Shown here piece after piece: positions 54,125 to 62,466 of a DNA stretch of 64,000 nucleotides (its first letter is position 1; every line of letters begins with the position of its first letter). Both the position numbers and the translations under genes were made by a program. Under the pieces are notes generated by a model that saw only the letters and a list, made by a program, of their open reading frames with translations, did no database searches and was not told the DNA's origin. Origin of the DNA: Faecalimonas sp963557735 (lineage in GTDB: Bacteria; Bacillota; Clostridia; Lachnospirales; Lachnospiraceae); the NCBI GenBank assembly GCA_963557735.1, contig CAUWEA010000003.1:1-64000 (forward strand), written 5' to 3'.

Positions 54125-55051
54125 CTATGCCAATGTTGCTTTACATTTTGCTACAATATTTTCTGCAGTCAGACCGTATGCTGCAAAAAGCTGATCCGGT
54201 TTTCCGGATTTACCAAATTTATCCTGGATTCCGACTCTTTCAAATTTTGCACCGGCATTCCCTGCAAGCACCTCTGCAACTGCAGAACCTAATCCTCCGA
54301 TTACCGAATGCTCCTCAGCGGTCACGATTCCTTTGCATTTCTTATTCATCTCTAAAATGATTTCTGCATCAATCGGTTTGATCGTATGCATATTTACAAC
54401 TGCCGCAGAAATTCCTTCTTTTTCCAGTTCTTCTGCTGCTTTCAGAGCGATTGGAACCATCAGTCCTGCCGTGATAATGCAGACATCATTCCCATCTCTC
54501 ATAATATTTGCCTTGCCCGGAATAAATGGAGTATCTTCCTCTGTAATATCCTCACATACCGGTCTTGCCACACGGATATAGACTGGTCCATCAATCTCCG
54601 CAGCTGCCATAACTGCCTTCTCTGTCTCTTTCGGATCACATGGAACAAAAACAGTCATATTCGGCATCTCCCGCATCAATGCAATGTCCTCAATGGACTG
54701 ATGACTTCCGCCATCTTCCCCGACAGATAATCCCGAATGTGAGAATGCAAACTTCACATTTGCATTTGTATAGCAGATTGAATTTCTGATCTGTTCATAT
54801 GCCCTTCCAGAACCGAACAGCGCAAATGTACTTGCAAACGGTATGTATCCCGTATGAGCAAATCCAGCTGCTGCACACATCATATTGGCTTCGGCAATTC
54901 CCATGTTATAGAAACGGTCCGGATATGCCGCTGCAAATGTTGCAGACATTGTTGCATGTGCGAGATCCGCATCCAAAGCTACTACTTTTTCATTTTTTGC
55001 ACCCAGTTTTACTAATGCTTCTCCGTAAGCAACTCTCAGTGATTTTCCCAT
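54125..55051 (-). CDS. Transketolase, C-terminal subunit
   Basis: A 308-residue protein with the pyrimidine-binding and C-terminal domains of transketolase: LDADLAHATMS, NMGIAEANMMCAAAGFA with the catalytic Glu, HSGLSVGEDGGSHQSIED, and VTAEEHSVIGGLGSAVAEVL. It pairs with the N-terminal half encoded 3 nt upstream to make a split transketolase, common in Firmicutes sugar operons. The complex transfers two-carbon units between ketose and aldose phosphates. Confidence 0.92.
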   Translation of the reverse strand: MGKSLRVAYGEALVKLGAKNEKVVALDADLAHATMSATFAAAYPDRFYNMGIAEANMMCAAAGFAHTGYIPFASTFALFGSGRAYEQIRNSICYTNANVKFAFSHSGLSVGEDGGSHQSIEDIALMREMPNMTVFVPCDPKETEKAVMAAAEIDGPVYIRVARPVCEDITEEDTPFIPGKANIMRDGNDVCIITAGLMVPIALKAAEELEKEGISAAVVNMHTIKPIDAEIILEMNKKCKGIVTAEEHSVIGGLGSAVAEVLAGNAGAKFERVGIQDKFGKSGKPDQLFAAYGLTAENIVAKCKATLA

Positions 55052-55054
55052 TTT

Positions 55055-55852
55055 TTACGCCTCCAATTCTTTCATTGCAATTTGAAATTCTTCTTCTGTC
55101 ATCGGTCTTCCATGCCATCCCACTTGATTCTCCATAAAGGAAACTCCTTTTCCCTTGATGGTATTGCAGCAAATGAATTTCGGCTTGCCGCTAACCGGAG
55201 CCTTCAGTGCCTTTGTAATCTCTTCTATATTGTGTCCATCTACTTCAAAACACTCAAACCCAAATGCCCTGAACTTCTCTGTAATATTTCCAAGTCCCAT
55301 GACTTCGTCATTATTTCCATCAATCTGCAGCTTATTATAATCAAGCATCACTGTGAAATTGTCCAGTTTGTAGTGTACCGCCGCCATTGCAGCCTCCCAC
55401 ACAAGTCCTTCCTGGCATTCTCCGTCACCGACTACCGTATAGACTTTATAATCTGCTTTTGCATGTTTTGCTGCAAGCGCAAGTCCCATCGCAAGCGCGA
55501 TTCCCTGTCCAAGTGATCCGGTATTCATATCTACCCCAGGTGTCTTATTGCAGTCCGGATGTCCCTGCAGATGACTGTCAATCTGTCTCAATCCTGCCAG
55601 ATCTTCCTTCGGGAAATATCCTAAATCTGCTAGAATTGCATAAAGCGTCGGACATGCATGTCCTTTACTCAGTACAAAACGGTCTCTGTCTTCCTTTTTA
55701 GGATTTTTCGGATCAATATTCATCACCTCATAATAGAGCGACATCAACATCTCTGTGCAGGACAATGATCCCCCAGGGTGTCCTGACTGGCAGGCAAATA
55801 ACATTTTCAAAATCTCTGCCCTTAACTCTTTTGCTTTTTGTTCATAGTTCAT
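55055..55852 (-). CDS. Transketolase, N-terminal subunit
   Basis: A 265-residue protein with the ThDP diphosphate-binding domain: SGHPGGSLS near 23, SKGHACPTLYA, GSLGQGI and GDGECQEG at 142-149 followed by DYNKLQ. It is the partner of the C-terminal subunit encoded immediately downstream. It follows the second permease gene by 31 nt, so transport and this rearrangement step are co-expressed. Confidence 0.92.
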   Translation of the reverse strand: MNYEQKAKELRAEILKMLFACQSGHPGGSLSCTEMLMSLYYEVMNIDPKNPKKEDRDRFVLSKGHACPTLYAILADLGYFPKEDLAGLRQIDSHLQGHPDCNKTPGVDMNTGSLGQGIALAMGLALAAKHAKADYKVYTVVGDGECQEGLVWEAAMAAVHYKLDNFTVMLDYNKLQIDGNNDEVMGLGNITEKFRAFGFECFEVDGHNIEEITKALKAPVSGKPKFICCNTIKGKGVSFMENQVGWHGRPMTEEEFQIAMKELEA

Positions 55853-55883
55853 TTCTTTCTTCCTCCTTTATTTTTCAACCACA

Positions 55884-56720
55884 TTAACCCTTTACTGCTC
55901 CCGCTGTCAGTCCTTCTACCAGTCTTTTCTGTGCGAAGAAGAACATAATACATACTGGGATGATCGTAATAATTCCACCTGCTGTCAGAAGATCCCACTG
56001 TACTCCAAGCTGTCCGATCAGGCTTTTCAATGCCACCGGAATCGTTCTTGTCTGTGTATTTGTAAACATCACTGCAAATGTATATTCATTCCATGAAGTC
56101 ATAAAAATATATACACCGGTTGCCACAAGACACGGACCGAGAATCGGTAGAATGATCTTTGAAAATGCTGTTCTCCGGTTACATCCATCTACCAGCGCCG
56201 CCTCCTCCAAAGTCAGTGGAAGATCATTTAGAAATCCATTCAGAAGCCATACGGAAAATGGAATTGTAAATGTTGTATAAGCTAAAATCAGTGAACCCGG
56301 CGTGTACAAAAGTCCTATTTTTCTCATAATAGAATACAAAGGGATTAAAAGTAACACGGTTGGAAACATGTTATTGCTTAAAAACAAGGCCATCATCGCA
56401 CGCCTGCCCACGAACCGGTATCTTGAAAAAGCATACGCTGCCAGTGTTGATGCTGTGAGTGATACAATTGTTGTCGCGGCTGCAACAACAAAACTATTTT
56501 TCATTGCATCCAAAAAGTTTACCGTTGTTGTAAATAAATTCTTATAAGAATCCCATATAATCTCTTTCGGCCAGTATGTGACTGCACCATACAATTCTGC
56601 TTCCGGCTTTATGGATGTGATAAACGTCCAGTAAAAAGGAAACAAAATAAAAAGCAGAATCAAAAACAATGGAATATATAATGTAAACAGTCGTCTGGGA
56701 AATGTTTCTCTGCTCCTCAT
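55884..56720 (-). CDS. ABC sugar importer permease (MalG-type)
   Basis: A 278-residue CUT1-type permease with six membrane helices and the cytosolic EAA loop (EAALVDGCNRRTAFSKIILPILGP) that docks the ATPase. The ATG at 56720 has GGAGG 9 nt upstream; the ATG at 56729 is too close to that site. The coupled MalF-type permease gene ends at 56722. No ATPase gene is in the operon, so a shared MsmK/UgpC-type ATPase encoded elsewhere is expected, as is usual for CUT1 systems in Firmicutes. Confidence 0.9.
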   Translation of the reverse strand: MRSRETFPRRLFTLYIPLFLILLFILFPFYWTFITSIKPEAELYGAVTYWPKEIIWDSYKNLFTTTVNFLDAMKNSFVVAAATTIVSLTASTLAAYAFSRYRFVGRRAMMALFLSNNMFPTVLLLIPLYSIMRKIGLLYTPGSLILAYTTFTIPFSVWLLNGFLNDLPLTLEEAALVDGCNRRTAFSKIILPILGPCLVATGVYIFMTSWNEYTFAVMFTNTQTRTIPVALKSLIGQLGVQWDLLTAGGIITIIPVCIMFFFAQKRLVEGLTAGAVKG

Positions 56721-56721
56721 C

Positions 56722-57597
56722 CTATGCATCCTCCTCTCTGAATGTTGATATCAAGTATGGAATGGCAACAACTGAAAGCACCAGTGCCAGCAAAATTGCC
56801 ATCGCTGAAGCATACCCTAGATTCAGTGCATTTGCTTTGTTGAAAATATATACACTCAGTGTCTGACTGGAATATGCCGGTCCTCCTTCTGTCATATTGA
56901 AAATGACATCTACGGAATTTGCAACCCAGATGATTCTGAGAAGCGCCGTAATATAAATCGTATTTTTAATAGAAGGAATTGTAATCCGAAACAATTTCTG
57001 TAATCTCGTAGCTCCATCAATATCTGCTGCCTCATATAGCTCTTCCGGAATCCCCTGCAGCCCTGCCAGAATCATCAATGCAAAGAATGGAATTCCCTGC
57101 CAGACTATCGTCAGAATCACACTCGGAAAAGCAGTATCTGTCTGAGAAAGGAACGGAATGTTCTCTGTGATCAGATGCATCTTTTTTAAAAGATCATTGA
57201 TCACTCCAAAATTTCCATCATACATCCATCTCCACATCAGACCGATCAGCACTCCCGGTGTTACCCACGGAATCAGACTGACCGCACGGACTACTCCACG
57301 TCCTCTGAATTTCTTATTCAGTAAAAGTGCTAAAATAAATCCAAATACAAATTGTAACCCTACACCTGCTACTACCCAGATCACTGTCTTTCCGAGCGCC
57401 CGCCAAAACAATTTATCCTGAAATGCCTCCACATAATTCTGCAAACCGATAAACTGGATATCCTGCGGTCTTCTAAGATCATAACTTTGGAAGCTCATCC
57501 CAATCGCATTCACGACCGGGATGAAAACCACACATAAAATAATGAGCAATGCAGGAGCTACTAACAGATATGGATAAATACTCTTTTTCTTTACCAT
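56722..57597 (-). CDS. ABC sugar importer permease (MalF-type)
   Basis: A 291-residue CUT1 permease with six helices and an EAA-loop (EELYEAADIDGATRLQKLFRITIPSI). It starts MVKKKSIYPYLLVAPALLI. With the MalG-type partner it would import an oligosaccharide or uronide delivered by the binding protein, whose gene immediately upstream is frameshifted. The gap to that gene is 54 nt. Confidence 0.9.
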   Translation of the reverse strand: MVKKKSIYPYLLVAPALLIILCVVFIPVVNAIGMSFQSYDLRRPQDIQFIGLQNYVEAFQDKLFWRALGKTVIWVVAGVGLQFVFGFILALLLNKKFRGRGVVRAVSLIPWVTPGVLIGLMWRWMYDGNFGVINDLLKKMHLITENIPFLSQTDTAFPSVILTIVWQGIPFFALMILAGLQGIPEELYEAADIDGATRLQKLFRITIPSIKNTIYITALLRIIWVANSVDVIFNMTEGGPAYSSQTLSVYIFNKANALNLGYASAMAILLALVLSVVAIPYLISTFREEDA

Positions 57598-57651
57598 TTC
57601 TTTTCCACTCCTCTAATTTAAAAATACCTGTTACTTCTGTTTTATCATCTC

Positions 57652-58912
57652 TTATTTATAAAGTTCTTCCTGCAGGATCTCCATACATTCTTTTGCACTG
57701 ATTTCTCCTGTAAGCGCCTGCCCTACCGTACTTGGCCATACGGTTGAAATCCATTCTGTTGTCGTATCTTTGATCGGAATAATTCCTGCGTAATCCATTC
57801 CTTCAATCGAAGCCTTCATAAATTTGTTATTCTGGAAGTACTCTCCCTGCTGTACCGTTTGACTTACCGGTACCTGACCAGTTCCTTCGCACCACATTTT
57901 CTGTCCTTCCCCTGTTGCAAGATAAGATACCCATTCAAATGCCGCTGCCTTGTTCTCACAGCTTTCAAAAATCACCGTCTCTGTATCGCCCATAGATGTC
58001 CACTGTCCCTTACCTGCCGGGAATGGAAATGCTGCCACATCATCTCCAAGCACCTTCTCCATATCTGCGGAAGAACCCGTATGGTGGATAAACATTGCGG
58101 TAAGACCTGACTGGAAGTTTGCAACGGTCTCCTGGAAGCCATCACTGACTGCTGTCGGCGGAACATATCCGTTCTCATAGAGATCAATAAAATCCTGCAT
58201 TCCCTTTACAGATTCCTTGCTTGTCAGATCTTCAAAATCTCCGCCTTCCCCGTAAATGAAACTTCCCCACGGTTCCTGACCACCTTTTGCTCCTCGCATT
58301 CCGAATCCATAAACATCCGTCTCTCCGTCCCCGTCTGTGTCCATCGTACATTTTTTGATCGCTTCCAGAAATTCATCGTAAGTTTTCGGTACTTCCACTC
58401 CTGCTTTTTCAAAAATAGACGGTCTGTAATATACATATAACACCTGCACATTCCAAGGCATTACATACATTTCTTCCTCGGATCCGCCTGCTTCCTTCAT
58501 AATATTATAAATATTCTCCGGAATATCATCTTTGTCTTCCCATTTGTCAATGTACGGAGTCAGGTCTGTAAGTAAATCATTATTTACAAATAACGGGGTA
58601 GATGTCAGCTTCCATGTTGCTACGTCCGTTAAACAGATTCTCTGAGTAGGCTCCTCCGTCCCATGGAACTTCCTCTCCGACTACTTCAATCCCTTTTCCG
58701 TTTTCCTTGTTAAATTTTTCAATGATTTCCTGCATCAGCTGTGAATATTCCGTATTGTCCGCCCAATATTTAAAATTAATCGTACATGGTTCTATCTCGC
58801 CACTATCCGCCTCTTTCTTACTGTCTTTCTTTTCCTCAGTTCCAGAAGAACATGCTGTTGCTCCAAATGCCATTGTTGCTGCAAGTAAAATTGCTATCCA
58901 TTTCTTTTTCAT
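57652..58912 (-). pseudogene. ABC sugar-binding lipoprotein gene, disrupted by a frameshift
   Basis: Two adjacent frames together make one family-1 solute-binding protein. The first (58912 to about 58630) has a lipoprotein signal (ATMAFGATACSSG), then FKYWADNTEYSQLMQEIIEKFN and PWDGGAYSENLFN, then runs out of frame to a stop at 58580. The second frame resumes with DVATWKLTSTPLFVNNDLL, continues LTDLTPYIDKWEDKDDIPENIYN and runs to the end at 57652. The joined length is 420 codons plus one base, typical for the family, but several residues around LFN...DVATW (the usual G-x-G-P-D-V-A turn) appear lost. This fits a small out-of-frame deletion near 58630, or a sequencing error. Confidence 0.85.
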
Positions 58913-58949
58913 CGCTTTCTTCCTTTCTACTCTCTGTTTTTCGTTCTTT

Positions 58950-58963
58950 TGTAAGCGTTTACA
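58950..58963. promoter_or_regulatory. LacI-family operator (or cre) near the importer promoter
   Basis: TGTAAGCGTTTACA, the exact reverse complement of the site at 42337-42350. It lies ~38 bp upstream of the start codon of the binding protein gene, downstream of the likely promoter, where a repressor would block elongation. Confidence 0.75.
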
Positions 58964-58992
58964 TTTTCTGCTAAAAAAATAAATATTCCAAC

Positions 58993-58998
58993 AGTATA
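58993..58998 (-). promoter_or_regulatory. Candidate -10 box of the importer operon
   Basis: Minus-strand TATACT; the 17-nt-upstream position falls within the operator at 59013-59026 and has only a weak -35. The 369-bp gap 58913-59281 otherwise contains two operators and the terminator of the preceding gene. Confidence 0.4.
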
Positions 58999-59012
58999 GA
59001 ATAATTTTTCTC

Positions 59013-59026
59013 TGTAAGCACTTACA
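59013..59026. promoter_or_regulatory. Second LacI-type operator upstream of the importer promoter
   Basis: TGTAAGCACTTACA, a near-palindrome with CA instead of CG at the centre. It overlaps the expected -35 region. Its centre is 63 bp from the centre of the site at 58950-58963, close to six helical turns. Confidence 0.65.
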
Positions 59027-59179
59027 TTGTATACTTGTATTATATACTCCTCGTATTTTTCCGTCAATTAACGAATTTTATAAAATAGAGTTTCTTTTTT
59101 TGTGCGTTTTTACTAATTTTCATCTCCTCTTTCCACCTTTAAATAACACATTGTATATTTCCACTAACTATTTTTCCCC

Positions 59180-59224
59180 AAAAAAGAAGACCGGAAATTT
59201 TCTTTCAAATTTTCAGTCTTCTTT
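59180..59224 (-). terminator. Rho-independent terminator of the Gld-like ABC operon
   Basis: The arms AAAGAAGACcGgAAATTT and their complement form a ~17-bp stem with a 6-nt loop, ending on the minus strand in TTTTTT. It starts about 57 nt past the stop at 59282. Confidence 0.85.
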
Positions 59225-59281
59225 CCAATTTTATATTTTCTGTCCTTCTATTCTTTTCTTTCCACTCTTTTCGAAATCTTC

Positions 59282-60193
59282 CTACTCGCCCTTATTCAAC
59301 ATATTATCTACGACTTCTTTTCCCATCTGGTATACCATCTTTGAGCCATCTAACTGCACATAGTAATATGCGCCGCTCTCATCTGCCCTGCCGATATTTA
59401 AAGTCAGCGTCTGCTCCTTCTTATCGTCATCTTCATAGATTGCTTCCAGCTTTATCTTATTTGCTTCATCCAGACCATAAGATGCCAGTTTTTCATCCTT
59501 CACTGCATACTCCACACAAGTTCCAAATGATGCTGCACCAAATCCTCCCGCAATCGCGGTAAGCGTCTCCTTCTGGCTTTCTTCGCCGGAATCATAGATG
59601 GTCTGGGCTCCCTTTTCTGTGATGATTACCTTTTTCAGATTGGAGCTTCCGATCACAGGCAACGTCTCCTTCTGCAGGAAATCATTTAATTCATAAGAAA
59701 TCGTATCTAAAATCGTGCCGGATACAGTATATACTTTTTCCTTATCATCCAGTGTCATATAGTAATTTTCTTCCACGCTGTTTCCAAAATAAAGGATTGT
59801 CTCCGTCCCTTCCCCGTCTTTCAGATGTACAGTATACTTTGGCTCCTCAAGACCATAATCCGAGAGTTCGTCGATCTCTTCCAGTTCGCGCACTGCGGTA
59901 ATATTTCCAAAAGCAGCTGCCATCGCATCGATGTAACTTTGTGCAACCGGGAATGCTTTGTCCTTTGTATAGGTCCACATTTCTTTATTTTTTGCAAATG
60001 CAAAATCATTTCCCTCATACTGATAAGAGATTTCCCGAATATCCGGAATATCTGTCACCGTCACGATTTTCTCCTGCGCTTTCGTTCCTTCTTTCTGTTC
60101 CTGCTTTTTGTTATAGCTGCCAAGCCCCAGATACACAAGGATCAGAATTGCCAGGACTCCGATCAAAATCAATAGTGATCTATGTTTTTTCAT
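59282..60193 (-). CDS. DUF4340-like membrane-anchored protein of the Gld-like ABC system
   Basis: A 304-residue protein with one N-terminal membrane helix (about 5-23) and an extracytoplasmic region of two similar halves (SDYGLEEPKYTVHL...TILYFG and ASYGLDEANKIKLEAIY...LTLNIG). These GLxxP-type repeats are typical of DUF4340 proteins found beside GldG-like genes. The role is unknown, possibly an accessory to the ABC exporter. ATG at 60193 has AGGAGG upstream; the first ATG at 60232 lies inside the preceding gene without a ribosome site. Confidence 0.8.
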   Translation of the reverse strand: MKKHRSLLILIGVLAILILVYLGLGSYNKKQEQKEGTKAQEKIVTVTDIPDIREISYQYEGNDFAFAKNKEMWTYTKDKAFPVAQSYIDAMAAAFGNITAVRELEEIDELSDYGLEEPKYTVHLKDGEGTETILYFGNSVEENYYMTLDDKEKVYTVSGTILDTISYELNDFLQKETLPVIGSSNLKKVIITEKGAQTIYDSGEESQKETLTAIAGGFGAASFGTCVEYAVKDEKLASYGLDEANKIKLEAIYEDDDKKEQTLTLNIGRADESGAYYYVQLDGSKMVYQMGKEVVDNMLNKGE

Positions 60194-60207
60194 ACCTGAC
60201 CTCCTGC

Positions 60208-61587
60208 CTATGCCTTTCTTCTCTTCATCCATCTTGCAAATCCAAAGATTAAAATGATCACCGGCACTCCGAAGATCATCAGCAAGCTGAATCCACCGGC
60301 ATATTGTACTGTGTTAAATGTCACTGCAAGACTCTTTGGCTCAATTGCCGTATTTTCTACATCGTCAAAGTTTGCTGTCACTGCATTCATAAATAAGGTC
60401 AGATTCTCTACCGTAGTAAATGTATCTGTCAGCTGGCTGTCAATCATCATTGGTGCTGAGATCACAGTCAGTCTGCTCTCCTCCTCGGTCGCTGTCGCAC
60501 CGAGAATATATTCGCCCTGCTCCTGCTTTTCCTCAGTCACTGCAAATCCATTCTCTGAGGTTGTCATAAATGGCTCCACACGGATGGTATCTCTTGCAGG
60601 ATCTGTCTCAGTCATTCCACGTGCATTTAACAGCAGCACCATATTGGTTGACATTCCTTCCCCAAGTTCTCCGGATGCACTGATCTCCGGGAAGAACGAG
60701 TATGGATTTCCCTGGTATGCCCGGTCTGTATCTGCAATGTAGCCGTCTGCCATCTGCAGTCCATACTCTTTCAGAAACGCGTCTAAATTCGGAGCATCCT
60801 TATCCTCTGCACCTGCGATCAGGACCATTTTTCCGCCATTTTTCATATACGCAGAGAGCGCTGCTTTCTCGTCCTCTGTAATATCGGTTGTCGGTGCATA
60901 CATGAACAGAAGATCACAGTCCTCCGGAATCTTACTGTCCATAAGCAGATTCAGTTCTTCCATGGATAAATTTGCTTTCTCAAACAACTCTGATACTCCC
61001 GCTGACACTGTACTCTCCCCGTGTCCGCTCGTCCGGTAAATCTTCTTTGTCGCCTCACTTGTCACATAGTTGACTGCACTTGTCAGCTGTCCTTCCGCAT
61101 CAAACTCTGTCTCTTTCATCTGGCCAGTCATATAATATGCGGACTGATCGTAGACAATGATATCTGTAAATGGGATTGTTGTCTTCTTCTCTGTATCCGG
61201 ACATGACACAACGATCGTGTTAGAGGTAGTATCATAGTCTGTCAGCGCAGACGGATGCAGTACCGGATCGATCCACTCGACAGAAATCTTCCCTGACAAT
61301 GCCGCATATTTACTCAGAAATGTTTTGATCCTTTCATCTGCCGCAGCTTTCTCTGCCAGCACTTTGATCTCTACCTTTTTATCCAGCTTCTTTAATAACT
61401 TTTTCGATGTGTCGGTGATCTCATAGATCTTATTGTCACTGATGTCAACATTTTTTACCGATTCCGGAAGCCTGCCCGCCACAAGATTTACAACGATTAC
61501 TACGGCAACGGCGACCGCTGTCAGTCCAATGCTGTATGCTCCCCGCTTTGTATGAATAGTTCCGAATAGTTTTTTCAATTTTTCCAC
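60208..61587 (-). CDS. GldG-like auxiliary protein of an ABC exporter
   Basis: A 459-residue protein with membrane helices at both ends (about 18-38 and 430-452) and an extracytoplasmic ABC_transp_aux-type domain: VDISDNKIYEITDTSKKLLKKLDKKVEIKVL, then RTSGHGE, LNLLMDSKIPEDCDLLFMYAPTTDITEDEKAALSAYMKNGGKMVLIA. This is the layout of GldG. In Bacteroidetes it serves gliding; in Firmicutes the function is undefined. The ABC permease gene lies 12 nt upstream. Confidence 0.87.
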   Translation of the reverse strand: MEKLKKLFGTIHTKRGAYSIGLTAVAVAVVIVVNLVAGRLPESVKNVDISDNKIYEITDTSKKLLKKLDKKVEIKVLAEKAAADERIKTFLSKYAALSGKISVEWIDPVLHPSALTDYDTTSNTIVVSCPDTEKKTTIPFTDIIVYDQSAYYMTGQMKETEFDAEGQLTSAVNYVTSEATKKIYRTSGHGESTVSAGVSELFEKANLSMEELNLLMDSKIPEDCDLLFMYAPTTDITEDEKAALSAYMKNGGKMVLIAGAEDKDAPNLDAFLKEYGLQMADGYIADTDRAYQGNPYSFFPEISASGELGEGMSTNMVLLLNARGMTETDPARDTIRVEPFMTTSENGFAVTEEKQEQGEYILGATATEEESRLTVISAPMMIDSQLTDTFTTVENLTLFMNAVTANFDDVENTAIEPKSLAVTFNTVQYAGGFSLLMIFGVPVIILIFGFARWMKRRKA

Positions 61588-61599
61588 AATACTGCCCTC

Positions 61600-62466
61600 C
61601 TAACTCCAACGCCTTTTCTGAATGACCTGCACAGTCAGAAAGACACATAGGAAAATCAATGAAAGATAGAGTATAAGTCCGCTAATATCCACCACATAAG
61701 TAAACGCAATGCTTGCGAATGGCTCTGTCAGAATAAATTTCCCAAATAGTTCCGGAAGCAGGTTGTCAAACAGACTGGACTTTGCAGCATAAGTTCCGAT
61801 CGCAGCTACAGCACCTAATACTTCCACTCCTGCTGCGATCACCCAGTTTTTCGTCATCTGATAAATACCGATCACTAAAACAGTCAGGATCACTAATACA
61901 CCTGTCAATCCTCCAATCGCTGATGTCGGGAGAAAATCGATCAGTCCCTCCCACAAATACAGTACAAGAAGTACCCCGAACGTACTGATCGCAGCAATGA
62001 TCTGGCTCTCTGTCAGTGCAGACAGAAACATTCCAATCGCGATATAGACACATCCAAGAAGGAAAAATGCCAGGATCGCCATGTAGTCAATCCCGATATG
62101 TGCTTCTCCCTGGCTTTCAATGATCAGTGGGAATATCGTGTAGATCAGACACGGAATTGCAAAAACCGTGACCATGGCAAGATATTTCCCAAGTACGATC
62201 TGTGTCAGGCTCACCGGTGCAGTCAAAAGTAACTGATCCGTCCTGCTTCTCTTCTCCTCTGCAAAACATTTCATGGTAAGAACCGGAACTGCCACAAGCA
62301 TAATGAACAAGATGGAGTTTAATGCATAGGAAAAATATGGATACCCCATATTTAAGTTATACACCATAAAATAAATTCCAGTGATTGCCACAAGAAACGC
62401 AATAAATATGTACCCGATCATGGAATCAAAATACGACTTTAATTCTCTCTTATAAATTGCTTTCAT
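61600..62466 (-). CDS. ABC-2 type permease (GldF-like)
   Basis: A 288-residue ABC-2 exporter permease with six membrane segments, starting MKAIYKRELKSYFDSMIGYIF, the usual GldF/NosY-like opening, and CFAEEKRSRTDQLLLTAPVS in the cytosolic loop. ATG at 62466 follows GGAGGAG by 7 nt and overlaps the ATPase gene by 17 nt. It forms the channel with the ATPase encoded upstream. Confidence 0.9.
   Translation of the reverse strand: MKAIYKRELKSYFDSMIGYIFIAFLVAITGIYFMVYNLNMGYPYFSYALNSILFIMLVAVPVLTMKCFAEEKRSRTDQLLLTAPVSLTQIVLGKYLAMVTVFAIPCLIYTIFPLIIESQGEAHIGIDYMAILAFFLLGCVYIAIGMFLSALTESQIIAAISTFGVLLVLYLWEGLIDFLPTSAIGGLTGVLVILTVLVIGIYQMTKNWVIAAGVEVLGAVAAIGTYAAKSSLFDNLLPELFGKFILTEPFASIAFTYVVDISGLILYLSLIFLCVFLTVQVIQKRRWS

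Noticed and set aside
58580..58912. A stand-alone 110-residue lipoprotein
   Set aside because: Its sequence is the N-terminus of a solute-binding protein and the family sequence continues in the next frame, so it is part of a disrupted gene.
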